A stretch of 64,000 bases of DNA from Pseudomonadota bacterium (GCA_021325365.1 JAJPHF010000013.1:1-64000), one strand, 5' to 3'. Positions 50,316 to 58,607 are shown, counted from the first letter of the stretch. Numbers and translations are program-made. Notes: a model not told the origin generated them from the sequence alone.

Positions 50316-51317
50316 TTATGGCGCCGACAGGCCAAACACCGCGCTCGACGTGCCGCCCTCGATCTGGTCGCGCTCGCCGGCGGCGAAGCCCGCGTCGGCC
50401 ACGATCTGGCGCGGCCGGGCGGGGCACATGTCGTACGGATAGTCGCTCCCGAGCATCAGCCGGTCGGGGCCCACCGCCTCGGCCAGATAGCGCAGCGCCG
50501 GGCCGTAGTACAGCACGGTGTCGTAGTAGAACCACTTGAGGTAGTCGAGCGGCGGCGTCTGCAGCCCCTTGGTCTCGGGACGCACGCTCCAGCCGTGCGT
50601 CAGGCGGCCGATCTGGTACGGGAAGTCGCCGCCACCGTGGACCAGCATGAGCTTGAGGTCGGGGTAGCGGTCGCAGACGCCGCCGAACACGAGCGAGGCT
50701 GCCGCGATGGCCGTGTCGTAGGGATTCCCGAGCAGGTTCTGGAAGTAATAGTTCGCCAGGCGCGGGCTCTGCACCACGTAGGCGGGGTGGATGATGATCG
50801 GGGCGCTCACCTCCTGCGCCGCCGCCCAGAACGGGTCGAGGTCGCGGTCGTCCAGGTTGCGGCCCGCCACGTGCGTGCTGATGACGACGCCGTGGTAACC
50901 GAGGGTGCCGCAGACGCGCTGCACCTCGGCCGCCGCGGCGCGGCCGTCTTGCAGCGGCACCGTGGCGGTCGCCGTGAAGCGGCCGGGGGCCGCCTGCAAG
51001 TCCTCCGCCGTGGTGTCGTTCAGCAGCCGCGCCCAGGCCGCGCCCTGCGCGGCGGGCAGGTCGTAGCCCGTGAAGCTGAGCGCGAGGCTCACCACCTGGT
51101 GGTCCACGCTCTGGCTGGCCATGGCCTGCTGCCGCGTGTCGAGGTCCTGCAGCGCCGGCAGCAGCGCCTGCGGCCGCGCCGCCTCGCGGTTGCCGATGAC
51201 GAAGCGCGGCTCGCCGTCCGCCGTCTCCACCACGTGGACGCCGTAGCGCCCCTCGTTCCCTCGCACCGCCGCGGCGACCAGCGGCGAGACGTAATGCGCG
51301 TGTACGTCGACGATCAC
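50316..51317 (-). CDS. Amidohydrolase, aminocarboxymuconate-semialdehyde-decarboxylase-like
   Basis: A 333-residue metal-dependent TIM-barrel hydrolase or decarboxylase. Start strand VIVDVHAHYVSP holds the first HxH metal site; IIIHPAYV supplies the third His, LVHGGGDFPYQIGRL the fourth, and DRLMLGSDYPYD the catalytic Asp. The family (amidohydrolase_2) acts on aromatic ring-cleavage products, such as in tryptophan or nitrobenzoate breakdown. The GTG at 51317 has an AGGAGGCC site. It is divergent from a two-domain VOC gene with a palindrome between; together they suggest an aromatic pathway. Confidence 0.85.
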   Translation of the reverse strand: MIVDVHAHYVSPLVAAAVRGNEGRYGVHVVETADGEPRFVIGNREAARPQALLPALQDLDTRQQAMASQSVDHQVVSLALSFTGYDLPAAQGAAWARLLNDTTAEDLQAAPGRFTATATVPLQDGRAAAAEVQRVCGTLGYHGVVISTHVAGRNLDDRDLDPFWAAAQEVSAPIIIHPAYVVQSPRLANYYFQNLLGNPYDTAIAAASLVFGGVCDRYPDLKLMLVHGGGDFPYQIGRLTHGWSVRPETKGLQTPPLDYLKWFYYDTVLYYGPALRYLAEAVGPDRLMLGSDYPYDMCPARPRQIVADAGFAAGERDQIEGGTSSAVFGLSAP

Positions 51318-51389
51318 GGCTGGCCTCCTAATCGGGTCCGCCCGTCTGCCGCTCCGGCTCGCCCAGCATAGCACGGCTGGACATTGGCG

Positions 51390-51418
51390 GGAGCGCGTGC
51401 GGTAATATTACGCGCTCC
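51390..51418. promoter_or_regulatory. Palindrome in the amidohydrolase/VOC divergent promoter
   Basis: GGAGCGCGT (51390-51398) and ACGCGCTCC (51410-51418) are inverted arms around 11 nt that include TAATATTA, an 8-bp palindrome. Low-G+C within a GC-rich divergent spacer marks a likely regulator site. Confidence 0.5.
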
Positions 51419-51543
51419 ATGGCGGCGGCGCTCGCGCCCGAAGGGAGGCGCCAGGTGGCTCGCCGCCATCGCCGCCTTCGGCGAGCCGCACGACGAGCAC
51501 GAGGGGATCCTCCAGCCGACGGGCCAGTAGCGAAGGGAACGTC

Positions 51544-52749
51544 ATGGCAACGCAGACGGCGACCAAGTACGACGTGGGCGGCGTCCTGCTCGACCGCCCG
51601 TTCAAGATCCGGCGGCTCGGCCACTTCGGCCTGAACGTGCGCGACGTCGAGCCGATGGCCCGCTTCTACCTCGACCTGCTTGGCTTCCGTCGCTCCGACG
51701 CCTCGGGCGGTGGCGGCTTCTTCTCGCGCTACGGCAGCGACCACCACGCGCTCGTCATCTTCCACAAGGAAGCCGCTGACAAGCAGCTGCTCGCCTCGCC
51801 CACGGGGCCGCGCCACTTCCGTCCCGAGAACACCATCAACCAGCTCACCTTCCAGGTCCAGAGCCGCCGCGAGGTAGTCGACGCCACGCAGTACTTCCAC
51901 GACCGCGGCGTGGACGTGAACCGCGAGGGACGCGCCGGCGGCCCCGGCTCGAACTGGCACCTCTACGTGTACGATCCCGACGACCAGATCGTCGAGCTGT
52001 ACTACGGCATCGAGCAGATCGGCTGGGACGGCTACAGCAAGCCCGTGGACATGCGGCCTGGCGGCCAGCAGGCCGCGGCGCCCGCGCCGCAGCCCCCGGA
52101 GTACGAGGAGGTCGAGCAGGCGCTGGCCCGCGGCGGCAGCCCGATGACCGGCTACCGCCACGTCGAGGCGCGGCCCGCCACCTACGACGTGGACGGCATC
52201 CTCCTGCCGCGGCCGTTCAAGATCACCAAGATCGGCCCGGTTAAGCTGTTCGTGGACGACCTGGCGGCCGCCGAGCGCTTCTACCGCGACGTGCTCGGCT
52301 TCATCCCGACCGAGGACGTGATCTGGCAGGGCGAGCGCTGCGTCTTCCTGCGCTGCGACACCGAGCACCACACAATCGGCCTCTTCCCGAAGGCCTGCCG
52401 CGACAAGCTCGGCCTCAGTCCCCACACCTCGGCCATGTCGTTCGGCATGCAGGTCGCAAACTACCGCCAGCTGAAAGACGCCGTGCGCTTCCTGCGCGAG
52501 CAGGGCGTGCGCGTCGAGACGGACCGCGTGCCGCCCGAGCTACACCCCGGCGTCGACTACGCGGCCTACGCTTTCGATCCCGACGGCCACTGCCTGGAGC
52601 TGTACTACTACATGGAGCAGGTCGGCTGGGACGGCCGAGTGCGGCCCGCGGCGCAGCGCCGCGCGGTCGATCCCCACAACTGGCCCGAGACGCTGGAGCC
52701 GCTCTCCGACACGTTCATGGGCGAGCCTTTCCTGGGCCCCTGGGCCTAG
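51544..52749 (+). CDS. Two-module VOC protein, extradiol dioxygenase-like
   Basis: A 401-residue protein made of two similar halves. Each ends with ELYYGIEQIGWDG (first, about 155-168) or ELYYYMEQVGWDG (second, about 352-365), so it arose by duplication. Each half holds two VOC modules: GHFGLNVRDVEPMARFYLDL and INQLTFQVQSRREVVDATQY; then IGPVKLFVDDLAAAERFYRD and AMSFGMQVANYRQLKDAVRF. His27 and the Glu in VELYY are probable metal ligands in the first half; the second half lacks the first His (Pro instead), so only one active site may work. The start ATG has AGCGAAGGGAACG upstream. Possible ring-cleaving dioxygenase. Confidence 0.8.
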   Translation: MATQTATKYDVGGVLLDRPFKIRRLGHFGLNVRDVEPMARFYLDLLGFRRSDASGGGGFFSRYGSDHHALVIFHKEAADKQLLASPTGPRHFRPENTINQLTFQVQSRREVVDATQYFHDRGVDVNREGRAGGPGSNWHLYVYDPDDQIVELYYGIEQIGWDGYSKPVDMRPGGQQAAAPAPQPPEYEEVEQALARGGSPMTGYRHVEARPATYDVDGILLPRPFKITKIGPVKLFVDDLAAAERFYRDVLGFIPTEDVIWQGERCVFLRCDTEHHTIGLFPKACRDKLGLSPHTSAMSFGMQVANYRQLKDAVRFLREQGVRVETDRVPPELHPGVDYAAYAFDPDGHCLELYYYMEQVGWDGRVRPAAQRRAVDPHNWPETLEPLSDTFMGEPFLGPWA

Positions 52750-52783
52750 CGCTCCACTGAGGAGGGAGCGTTTCAAAGGATTA

Positions 52784-52859
52784 CGTAGGGCGGAGTCTCG
52801 TCCCCTTGCCGCCCGGTTGCGGCCGCCGACCGTCGGCCGGCGGGGGACGCGCCCCGGCT
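52784..52859 (-). repeat. Reverse copy of the GGGGACGAG repeat family
   Basis: Read on the minus strand, 52814-52784 gives GGCAAGGGGACGAG and then CTCCGCCCTACG, matching the copies at 28101-28227. A second half-hairpin (GCCGGCGGGGGACGCGCCCC) follows on the plus strand. It lies between the two VOC genes. Confidence 0.5.
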
Positions 52860-52915
52860 GGTGCCTCCAGTTGAGAAATCCATGCGGTAGCTGGCGCGTG
52901 AAGGGAGCAAAGGCG

Positions 52916-53353
52916 ATGGCACCGAAGGTCACGGAGCTGAACCACTGGACGCTGGTCAGCTCGGACATCCCGCGTACCGTGCAGTTCTACGTCGACGGGC
53001 TCGGCGCCACGCAGCTCGAGCGCGAGTTCCCGACCGGCGTCGCGCTGGGCAACACGGTGATCGACATCTTTCCCGCGACCGACGACCAGCGCCCCATGCC
53101 GGGCTCGCTCGGCCAGCACCACGCCTACACGATTCGGCTCGAAGACTACGACGAGTGGGCCGAGCACCTGCGCGCGCGAGGGGCGCCGGTGCGCCTGGCC
53201 TGCCACGGGCCGCGTCTTATGACAATGTATACGCAGGACCCCGACGGCTACCATATCGAGCTGGTGGTCGAGTTCGAGAACGCCGCCGACGGCCAGCGCG
53301 AGATCGAGAAGCGCGGCATCAAGCGCTTCAGCCTCCCCGGCCGCCCCGGCTAG
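52916..53353 (+). CDS. VOC-family protein
   Basis: A 145-residue single VOC protein: NHWTLVSSDIPRTVQFYVDG, GVALGNTVIDIFPAT, HHAYTIRLEDYDEWAEHLRA and TQDPDGYHIELVVEFENA. His10 and the Glu in HIELVV, with the central His, may bind a metal. The ATG at 52916 has GAAGGGAGCAAAG upstream. It sits between the two-domain VOC gene and the selenoprotein gene, on the same strand, so it may be part of one pathway. Function is unknown; lyase or isomerase-type activities are common in the family. Confidence 0.78.
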   Translation: MAPKVTELNHWTLVSSDIPRTVQFYVDGLGATQLEREFPTGVALGNTVIDIFPATDDQRPMPGSLGQHHAYTIRLEDYDEWAEHLRARGAPVRLACHGPRLMTMYTQDPDGYHIELVVEFENAADGQREIEKRGIKRFSLPGRPG

Positions 53354-53375
53354 CCCGGCGGCCAGGGGATGTCCC

Positions 53376-53600
53376 GGGGGTGCAGGAGCGTTCCCCTGCC
53401 GGGGGCCTGGGAGGTATCCCCCTCGTCCTCGTCCCTGGGGGTGCAGGAGCGTTCCCCTGCCGGGGACCTGGGAGGTATCCCCCTCGTCCTCGTCCCTGGG
53501 GGTGCAGGGGCGCTCCCCTGCCGGGGGGCTTGGGGGGTGTCCCCCCACCGGCCCTCCCTATTTTCTCTCCCCCAGGATTGGGGGGCCGGGGGGGCAAACA
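53376..53600 (+). repeat. 61-bp tandem array followed by G/C element type 1, copy E
   Basis: Units begin GGGGGTGCAGGAGCGTTCCC at 53376 and 53437, and GGGGGTGCAGGGGCGCTCCC at 53498, so the period is exactly 61 bp. The third unit continues into CCGGGGGGCTTGGGGGG, a CCAGGATTGGGGGG unit and GGGGGGG, as in copy A on the opposite strand. The array ends 20 bp before the selenoprotein start. It must be part of the leader of that gene or hold its promoter. Confidence 0.7.
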
Positions 53601-53620
53601 GCAAGCGCGGGAGGTGCGCG

Positions 53621-55309
53621 GTGGTAGACATGCAGCTCGGTACAGGTACGACGAACCAGGCGCCGGACAGCGACAAGCTGACCGTCCTCAACCCGATGGG
53701 CTATCCGCCGAAGGTCAGCCCGAAGGCGCTGGCGCCGCGGCTGGACAGCCTCAACGGCAAGACCATTTTCCTGGTAGACTGCCGCTTCGATGACTCCGAC
53801 GTGTTCCTCGGACAAGTGCAGGCGTGGTTCGCCGAGCACCTGCCGCAGGTGGAGACGCGGCTCGTGCGGCTCTCCAGCGTCTACACGCGCGACGACCCCG
53901 CGACCTGGGAGCATATCCGCGCGAATGGCGCCGCCGCACTCCTCGGCGTCGGCCACTGAAGCACCTGTGCGCCGGCGGTCGCCGTGCACGCGATGACCCT
54001 CGAGAGCAAGTACGGGGTGCCCACGGTCGCCTTCCACACCGACGTCTTCGAGAAGGTCGTGCGGTCGGTGACACGGGTGAACGGCATGCCCCGCATGCGC
54101 TTCGCCTTCGTGCCCCAGCCCGTCATGGGCAAGAGCCCCGCCGAGCTGCGCGCCTACGTGAACGGCAACGACCCGATCAGCGGCCGGCCCGTCATGCAGG
54201 AAGTCATCGAGGGCCTCACTCGCCCCTTCGACGCCGAGGACCGGCAGCAGGCCACCTGGGAGCGCTCGACGCCCCGCCTGGTCGAGCCCGACACCGAGGC
54301 GAACCTGCACCAGCTCTTCCTTGCCAACGACTGGACCGACAAGCTGCCGATCGTCCTGCCTACCGAGGAGCGCGTGGCGGAGATGCTGGCTCACACCAGC
54401 CACCGGCCCGACGAGGTGGTCGGCCACATGCGCTCGACGCACTTTCGCGAGCCCTGGGAGTACACCGTCGAGAAGGTCGCCGTCAACGCCGTCATGGCCG
54501 GCGCGCGCCCCGAGTACTTCCCCGTCATCCTGGCGCTCGCCGCGACGGGCGTCTCGGCCCGCGGCAGCTCCAGCAGCTCGATGGCGACGATGGTCGTCGT
54601 GAACGGCCCAGTGCGCCACGAGATCAGCATGAATGCGGGCACCGGCGCGATGGGGCCATACAACCACGCCAACGCCACCATCGGCCGCGCCTACAGCCTG
54701 CTCTCGCAGAACGGCCAGGGCGGCTCGACGCCCGGGCTCAGCTACATGGGCTCACAGGGCAACGCCTACGGCTACGCCGGCATCACTTTCGCCGAGAACG
54801 AGGAGCGCAGCCCGTGGGCGCCGTTCCACGTCCAGCACGGCTTCCAGCCCGGCGACAGCACCATCAGCGTGTTCAGCGGCTGCCGCCACACCGCCTTCAC
54901 GCTCGGCCTGCGCGAGCGCCACTGGCGCGAGCACGTGCGCAACATGCTGCGCGGCATGGACCCACAGTCGCCACCGACGCTGCTGCTCGACCCGATCACC
55001 GCGCGCCAGTTCGTCGACCGGGGCGGCTTCGACACGCCGGCGAAGCTGATCCAGTGGCTGCACGAGAACGCGCTGATGCCCGCCGGCGAGTATTGGGACT
55101 ACCAGCTCGTGCAGAACTACATCTACCCGCGCGCCACCTTCGGCGAGGAGCCCTACGCGACGATGCTCAAGGCCGCGCCCGACGAGCTGATCCGCATGTG
55201 GCAGCCGCGGGACATCCACGTCGTCGTGGTCGGCGGCGAGACGAACGGCTACTGGCGCATTATGGGCGCGCGCTACGAGAAGACCGTCTCCGTCGACGCC
55301 TGGCGGTAG
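53621..55309 (+). CDS. UGSC-family selenoprotein, read through an in-frame UGA
   Basis: A 562-residue protein if the TGA at 53957-53959 is read as selenocysteine (Sec113). The frame is open from GTG 53621 (GGGAGGTG upstream) to 55309 except for that codon. Around it: AAALLGVGH-U-S-T-C-AP-AVAVHAMTLESKYGVPTV. This is the pattern of UGSC-family (seleno)proteins ('GxGD-UGSC-...H-x-x-x-LExxGxPTV'), with STC in place of GSC. The following residues continue the family, and no ribosome site precedes the second half. N-terminal segment: NGKTIFLVDCRFDDSDVFLG. The C-terminal half (about 230-562) is a large conserved domain with a Ser-rich loop and a Cys in VFSGCRHTAF. TGA is a stop elsewhere in this window. 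A reductase gene follows after 6 bp. Probably a Sec-dependent redox enzyme; reaction unknown. Confidence 0.82.
53957..53989 (+). promoter_or_regulatory. Candidate SECIS hairpin after the UGA
   Basis: From the UGA (53957-53959): GTGC (53967-53970) pairs with GCAC (53986-53989), and CGGC (53973-53976) pairs with GCCG (53981-53984), around the apical loop GGTC (53977-53980). A GC on one side and a bulged T (53985) on the other form the internal loop. The loop lies 18-21 nt after the UGA. In E. coli fdhF a GGUC loop sits at 19-22 nt, with a bulged U in the stem. The match in distance and loop is striking. Confidence 0.6.
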
Positions 55310-55315
55310 GCCACC

Positions 55316-56257
55316 GTGGCCGAGCTAGGCAACTATGACATTGTCGTCGTCGGGGCGGGGCTGGCGGGCCTGACGGCCGGGCTGTTCGCCGCGCGCCAGG
55401 GCCGCGCCACGCTGGTGCTGGAGGCGCAGGTGCCCGGCGGGCACCTGGTGAACATCCACCAGATCGAGGACTACCCCGGCTTCCCGGAGGGCGTGGCCGG
55501 CTACGAGCTATGCCCGCTCGTGCAGGAGCAGGCCGCGAATCAGGGCGCCGAGTTCCAGCTAGCCGCGGTGGAGCGCGTCGAGCCGGCCGACGGCGGCTGG
55601 CGCGTCCTGACCGCCGACGGCGCGTGCCAGGCGCGCGCCGTCATCGTCGCCAGCGGTTCGCGCCCCCGGGCGCTCGGCGTCCCCGGCGAGGAGCGGCTGT
55701 TCGGGCGTGGCGTCAGCCACTGCGCATCGTGCGACGGCGCCTTCGTGCGCGGCGGCACGGTGGGCGTCGTCGGCGGCGGAGACTCGGCGCTGCAAGAGGC
55801 GCTCGCGCTCAGTGAGTACGCGGCGCGCGTGCTCGTCCTCCATCGCGGCGCTAGCCTCGCGGCCCAACAGACCTACCAGGAGCGCGTGCTGGCGCACCCG
55901 GCGACCGAGGTGCGTTGCGGCGTCGTGGTCGAGGAGGTGCTGGGCGAGCAGGCGGTGAGCGGCGTGCGCCTGCGCGATGCCCCGGGCGCTGAGTCGACGC
56001 TAGAGCTAGCCGGCCTCTTCGTCTACGTCGGTCTCGCGCCCAACACCGACTGCCTGCGCGACCTGGGCGTACTCGCCCCCGGCGGCCGCGTGCCGACCGA
56101 CGCCTGGATGCGCACGCCCCTGCCGGGCCTGCTCGCCGCCGGCGACGTGCGTGCCGACTCCGCGGCCCAGGCGATCACCGCCGCGGGCGACGGCGCTACC
56201 GCAGCCCTCGCCGCCCACCGCTACCTCGCCGATGGCGCCTGGCGGCCGCATCCCTAG
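55316..56257 (+). CDS. Thioredoxin-reductase-like flavoprotein
   Basis: A 313-residue NAD(P)H/FAD oxidoreductase. FAD motif VVGAGLAGLTAG (13-18 core), NAD(P) motif VVGGGDSALQEAL (152-158), and the redox centre Cys136-Ala-Ser-Cys139 followed by DGAF; FAD-binding GLLAAGDVRAD near the end. Order and spacing match TrxB (CATCDG). The GTG at 55316 follows the selenoprotein stop by 6 bp, so cotranscription and probably translational coupling are likely. It would pass electrons from NADPH to a thiol or selenol partner, and the adjacent selenoprotein is the obvious candidate. Confidence 0.85.
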   Translation: MAELGNYDIVVVGAGLAGLTAGLFAARQGRATLVLEAQVPGGHLVNIHQIEDYPGFPEGVAGYELCPLVQEQAANQGAEFQLAAVERVEPADGGWRVLTADGACQARAVIVASGSRPRALGVPGEERLFGRGVSHCASCDGAFVRGGTVGVVGGGDSALQEALALSEYAARVLVLHRGASLAAQQTYQERVLAHPATEVRCGVVVEEVLGEQAVSGVRLRDAPGAESTLELAGLFVYVGLAPNTDCLRDLGVLAPGGRVPTDAWMRTPLPGLLAAGDVRADSAAQAITAAGDGATAALAAHRYLADGAWRPHP

Positions 56258-56315
56258 CGCCGCGCCTCTGGTGGCGCGAGGCGCCTCCCGCCGCCCCGGT
56301 TCAGGTCGGGCCTGC

Positions 56316-56951
56316 TCACGTGCGGCGCTTCTTCATCGTGCCGTCCCATTCGGCGAGCGGCCCCGACTGCCACGACCAATCCGGCCCGAGCCGCTCGTGG
56401 CCGGGGAGAGCCGCGCGTCCGGCCGCCCACTGGAGCGTCGTCCAGTCGTCGCTCCCGGGCGGCGCCCAGGGGCACAGCCGTCGCAGGATGCGCCCGGCGA
56501 GGTCGCCGGGCGGCTCGTAGGGCAGGCCGAGCGCCGCCGCGATGTCCGCCGTATGGATCAGCATCTCCACGCTGCTAATCGCCGCGAAGCCGCTCGCGTC
56601 GGCCATCCCCGTGGGGTGCCAGCCGCGCGCCTCGGCCGGCGTGGCCCGCGCGATCGTCGCCAGGATCAGAGCGTTCGCCGGGATGACCCGCAGCAGGTCG
56701 GCCACGGGCGGCGGCGCGTCGCCCGCGCGGAAGCTCGGCCGCCGCTCCGTCGCGCGGGTGACCAGGTGCGTGGCATGGAACAGCGGCGCCTCGGCCATGT
56801 GCTGTAGCGTGCGGTGGCACGACCACTCCAGGTCGCGCGCCAGCACGCGCCAGTCCGCGTCCAGCGCCGGCGCCAGCGCCTCGCAGCCTAGCGTCGCCGC
56901 CGCCACCAGGTCGTCAGGAGTGAACTCCCGCCGCGTCGTTGCCGCCGTCAT
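56316..56951 (-). CDS. DinB/mycothiol-dependent maleylpyruvate isomerase-fold protein
   Basis: A 211-residue four-helix protein of the DinB/MDMPI superfamily. His residues that would bind metal: SCHRTLQHMAEAPLFHATHL and SVEMLIHTADIAAAL. The conserved 'W(t/s)xxxxxxHxxxxxxxH...H' pattern fits. Members act as thiol-dependent isomerases or transferases with mycothiol or bacillithiol. The ATG at 56951 has AGGAGGCG upstream. It converges with the TrxB-like gene (58 bp apart). A role in ring-cleavage product isomerisation is possible, given the VOC neighbours, but not shown. Confidence 0.78.
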   Translation of the reverse strand: MTAATTRREFTPDDLVAAATLGCEALAPALDADWRVLARDLEWSCHRTLQHMAEAPLFHATHLVTRATERRPSFRAGDAPPPVADLLRVIPANALILATIARATPAEARGWHPTGMADASGFAAISSVEMLIHTADIAAALGLPYEPPGDLAGRILRRLCPWAPPGSDDWTTLQWAAGRAALPGHERLGPDWSWQSGPLAEWDGTMKKRRT

Positions 56952-57428
56952 GTTCGCCTCCTCTCACGCCGAACCGGCCATCGGCGCGATTATGGCACGC
57001 CGCCCACCCAAGCCGCTGCCCGCCGGCGAATCTTGACAGCGTCGCCGCCGAGGCGCCAACCCGCGAGCGGGCCGGCGCCTCGGCGGCGAATCGCACCACG
57101 TATCTAGAGAAGGTCTGGGACAGCGATGCCCGGAGTCGCGGGGTGCATGGCGGGTGCCTCGCGCCGGGAGTCTGGACAGCCTACGGCGAGGCCCCACGTG
57201 ACACACTCGGCCCCCGGCGCTGGGCCGGCACCGAGACGGCCACCGCCTGGGACGGCAAGCGGCAAGATGGAGGGCGGGTTGCCTTCGGGCGAGCGCGCCG
57301 CACGGGCGCTCGTCGCCCCGGGCTATCCCGCGCTTCGCGGACGAAATCTCCCAGGCTCCTCGGCGCCAGCACTCGCATGGCCGGCCGGGGCGCCTGTCGG
57401 CGCGGGTGGAGTTAGACCGCGCACTCGC
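56952..57428. other. Gene-free stretch with a large hairpin
   Basis: No convincing gene in 477 bp. At 57043-57088 CGCCGCCGAGGCGCC and GGCGCCTCGGCGGCG form a 15-bp perfect stem; inside, CCGC / GCGG make a second stem. It may end a transcript or be a palindromic repeat. The remainder is featureless. Confidence 0.5.
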
Positions 57429-57698
57429 TCAATAGTCCAGATAGGCCATCGACGGCAGCGCCAGCAGTACCAGCGCGCCGGCCCGGATTCGCTCCACGTC
57501 CGTGCGGAGCGGGTTCGGCGGCGGCACCTGCGCCAGGACCTCGTCGGACAGGCGCGCAACCTCTTGGAGGTGACGGCGCGTCTGCATGAGATCACGGCGC
57601 AGGCATCCCACCTTCGCCGCTACGGACTCCAGCAATCCCTCCAGCAAGATCAGTTCGACAGCGGCATCGATGGCATCGGCGCTGGCTGGTTCCTCCAT
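57429..57698 (-). CDS. Small hypothetical protein
   Basis: An 89-residue protein, mostly helical, beginning EEPASADAIDAAVELILLEG and continuing with KVGCLRRDLMQTRRHLQEV, ending in a hydrophobic ALVLLALPSMAYLDY. The ATG at 57698 has GGGAGGCC upstream at the right spacing, which supports a real gene. I do not recognise a family. The alternation of hydrophobic residues suggests a coiled-coil or small helical bundle. No neighbour points to a function. Confidence 0.5.
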   Translation of the reverse strand: MEEPASADAIDAAVELILLEGLLESVAAKVGCLRRDLMQTRRHLQEVARLSDEVLAQVPPPNPLRTDVERIRAGALVLLALPSMAYLDY

Positions 57699-57906
57699 TC
57701 ACGGCCTCCCTAAGGCCCACGCGGCGCAACATCATAGCCCGGGACCCAAGGCACCTGCGAGCCTGGCCACGGCGGGCCCGAGACCAGCTCACGAAGCAAG
57801 CGCAGCGCGCGACCGCGCTCCTCCTACCCGCCGGGGCTGCAGTGGCCGAGCCTCGGCGGGACAGGGTGGCGCGAGATGGATACACGTTAGCAACACCGAC
57901 TCGCTA

Positions 57907-57935
57907 TTGACAAGGCCGCGATGGGCTGGTAATCT
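57907..57935 (+). promoter_or_regulatory. Promoter of the first PerR-like gene
   Basis: TTGACA (57907-57912) and TAATCT (57930-57935) have the ideal 17-bp spacer. Downstream at 57963-57979 is AAATT-n7-AATTT, an A/T inverted repeat such as Fur-family repressors bind, about 80 bp before the start, which fits autoregulation. Confidence 0.65.
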
Positions 57936-58061
57936 GGGCTCATCGATAATGGTTCGCTTCTAAAATTAGTTGGCAATTTAAGTTGGTAGCGGGCTCGGGA
58001 AGGAGCGTGCTAGCAGCTTGGGGAACGTACAGGTCGCGCGGCAGAGGCGAGCGCAACCGTG

Positions 58062-58607
58062 ATGTCCAGTGGGCAGCGCTACGCTGAGCTGGTGCGAGCG
58101 CTGGAGCGTGGTGGGTATCGGCTCACGCCGCAGCGTGAGGCGGTGCTGCGCGTCCTGGCTTACACCTCGCAGCATCCCAGCGCCGAGCAGATCTATGATC
58201 AGGCGCGCGAGCACTGCCACTTGACTAGCCGGGCAACCGTGTACAACACGATGAGCGTGCTCAAGGAGCTCGGCGAAGTCGAGGACCTCGACCTCGTTGG
58301 CCTCGGCCACCGCTACGGCGCCCATTCGCCGGGGCAGCACGCGCACCTAATATGTACGCGCTGCAGCCGCATCGACGACTACGACAGCCCCGAGCTGCGC
58401 ATGGTGCTGGCTGCCACGGTGGTGGCCAGTGGCTACCACAACACCTATTGCCGCCTGGACGTGTACGGCGAATGCCCGGCGTGCCAGGGGCAAGAGGGCC
58501 ATTCCGAACCGGTCCGTGCCCGGCGCGATTCGCCGCCGGGTGACGCCGCTACACGGAGGAAGGTGGGAGGCGGCGCGCCGCCAGCAGGGGCAGGCTCACC
58601 AGTCTAG
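58062..58607 (+). CDS. PerR-like Fur-family regulator
   Basis: A 181-residue winged-helix metalloregulator. DNA-binding helix: SRATVYNTMSVLKELGEVED; the sensor core: HAHLICTRCSRIDDYDSPEL, with Cys-x2-Cys, and a second Cys-x2-Cys in YGECPACQG for structural zinc. In the position that separates PerR (Asp) from Fur (Glu) it has Asp (DDYD), so a peroxide-sensing role is likely. The C-terminal 25 residues are Pro/Gly-rich and variable. It is the first gene before the furA remnant and katG, and has its own promoter with an A/T inverted repeat. ATG 58062 or GTG 58059. Confidence 0.87.
   Translation: MSSGQRYAELVRALERGGYRLTPQREAVLRVLAYTSQHPSAEQIYDQAREHCHLTSRATVYNTMSVLKELGEVEDLDLVGLGHRYGAHSPGQHAHLICTRCSRIDDYDSPELRMVLAATVVASGYHNTYCRLDVYGECPACQGQEGHSEPVRARRDSPPGDAATRRKVGGGAPPAGAGSPV

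Noticed and set aside
53376..53558. CRISPR array
   Set aside because: The 61-bp units are tandem without unique spacers, and no cas genes are near.
53957..53959. TGA as an ordinary stop, making two genes or a pseudogene
   Set aside because: The same frame continues with family-conserved residues on both sides, there is no ribosome site before the second half, and a SECIS-like hairpin follows. A sequencing error cannot be fully excluded.
53957..53959. UGA read as Trp or Gly by an altered code
   Set aside because: TGA ends other clear genes in this window (for example 21417, 24504, 25741 and 43697), so UGA is a normal stop here.
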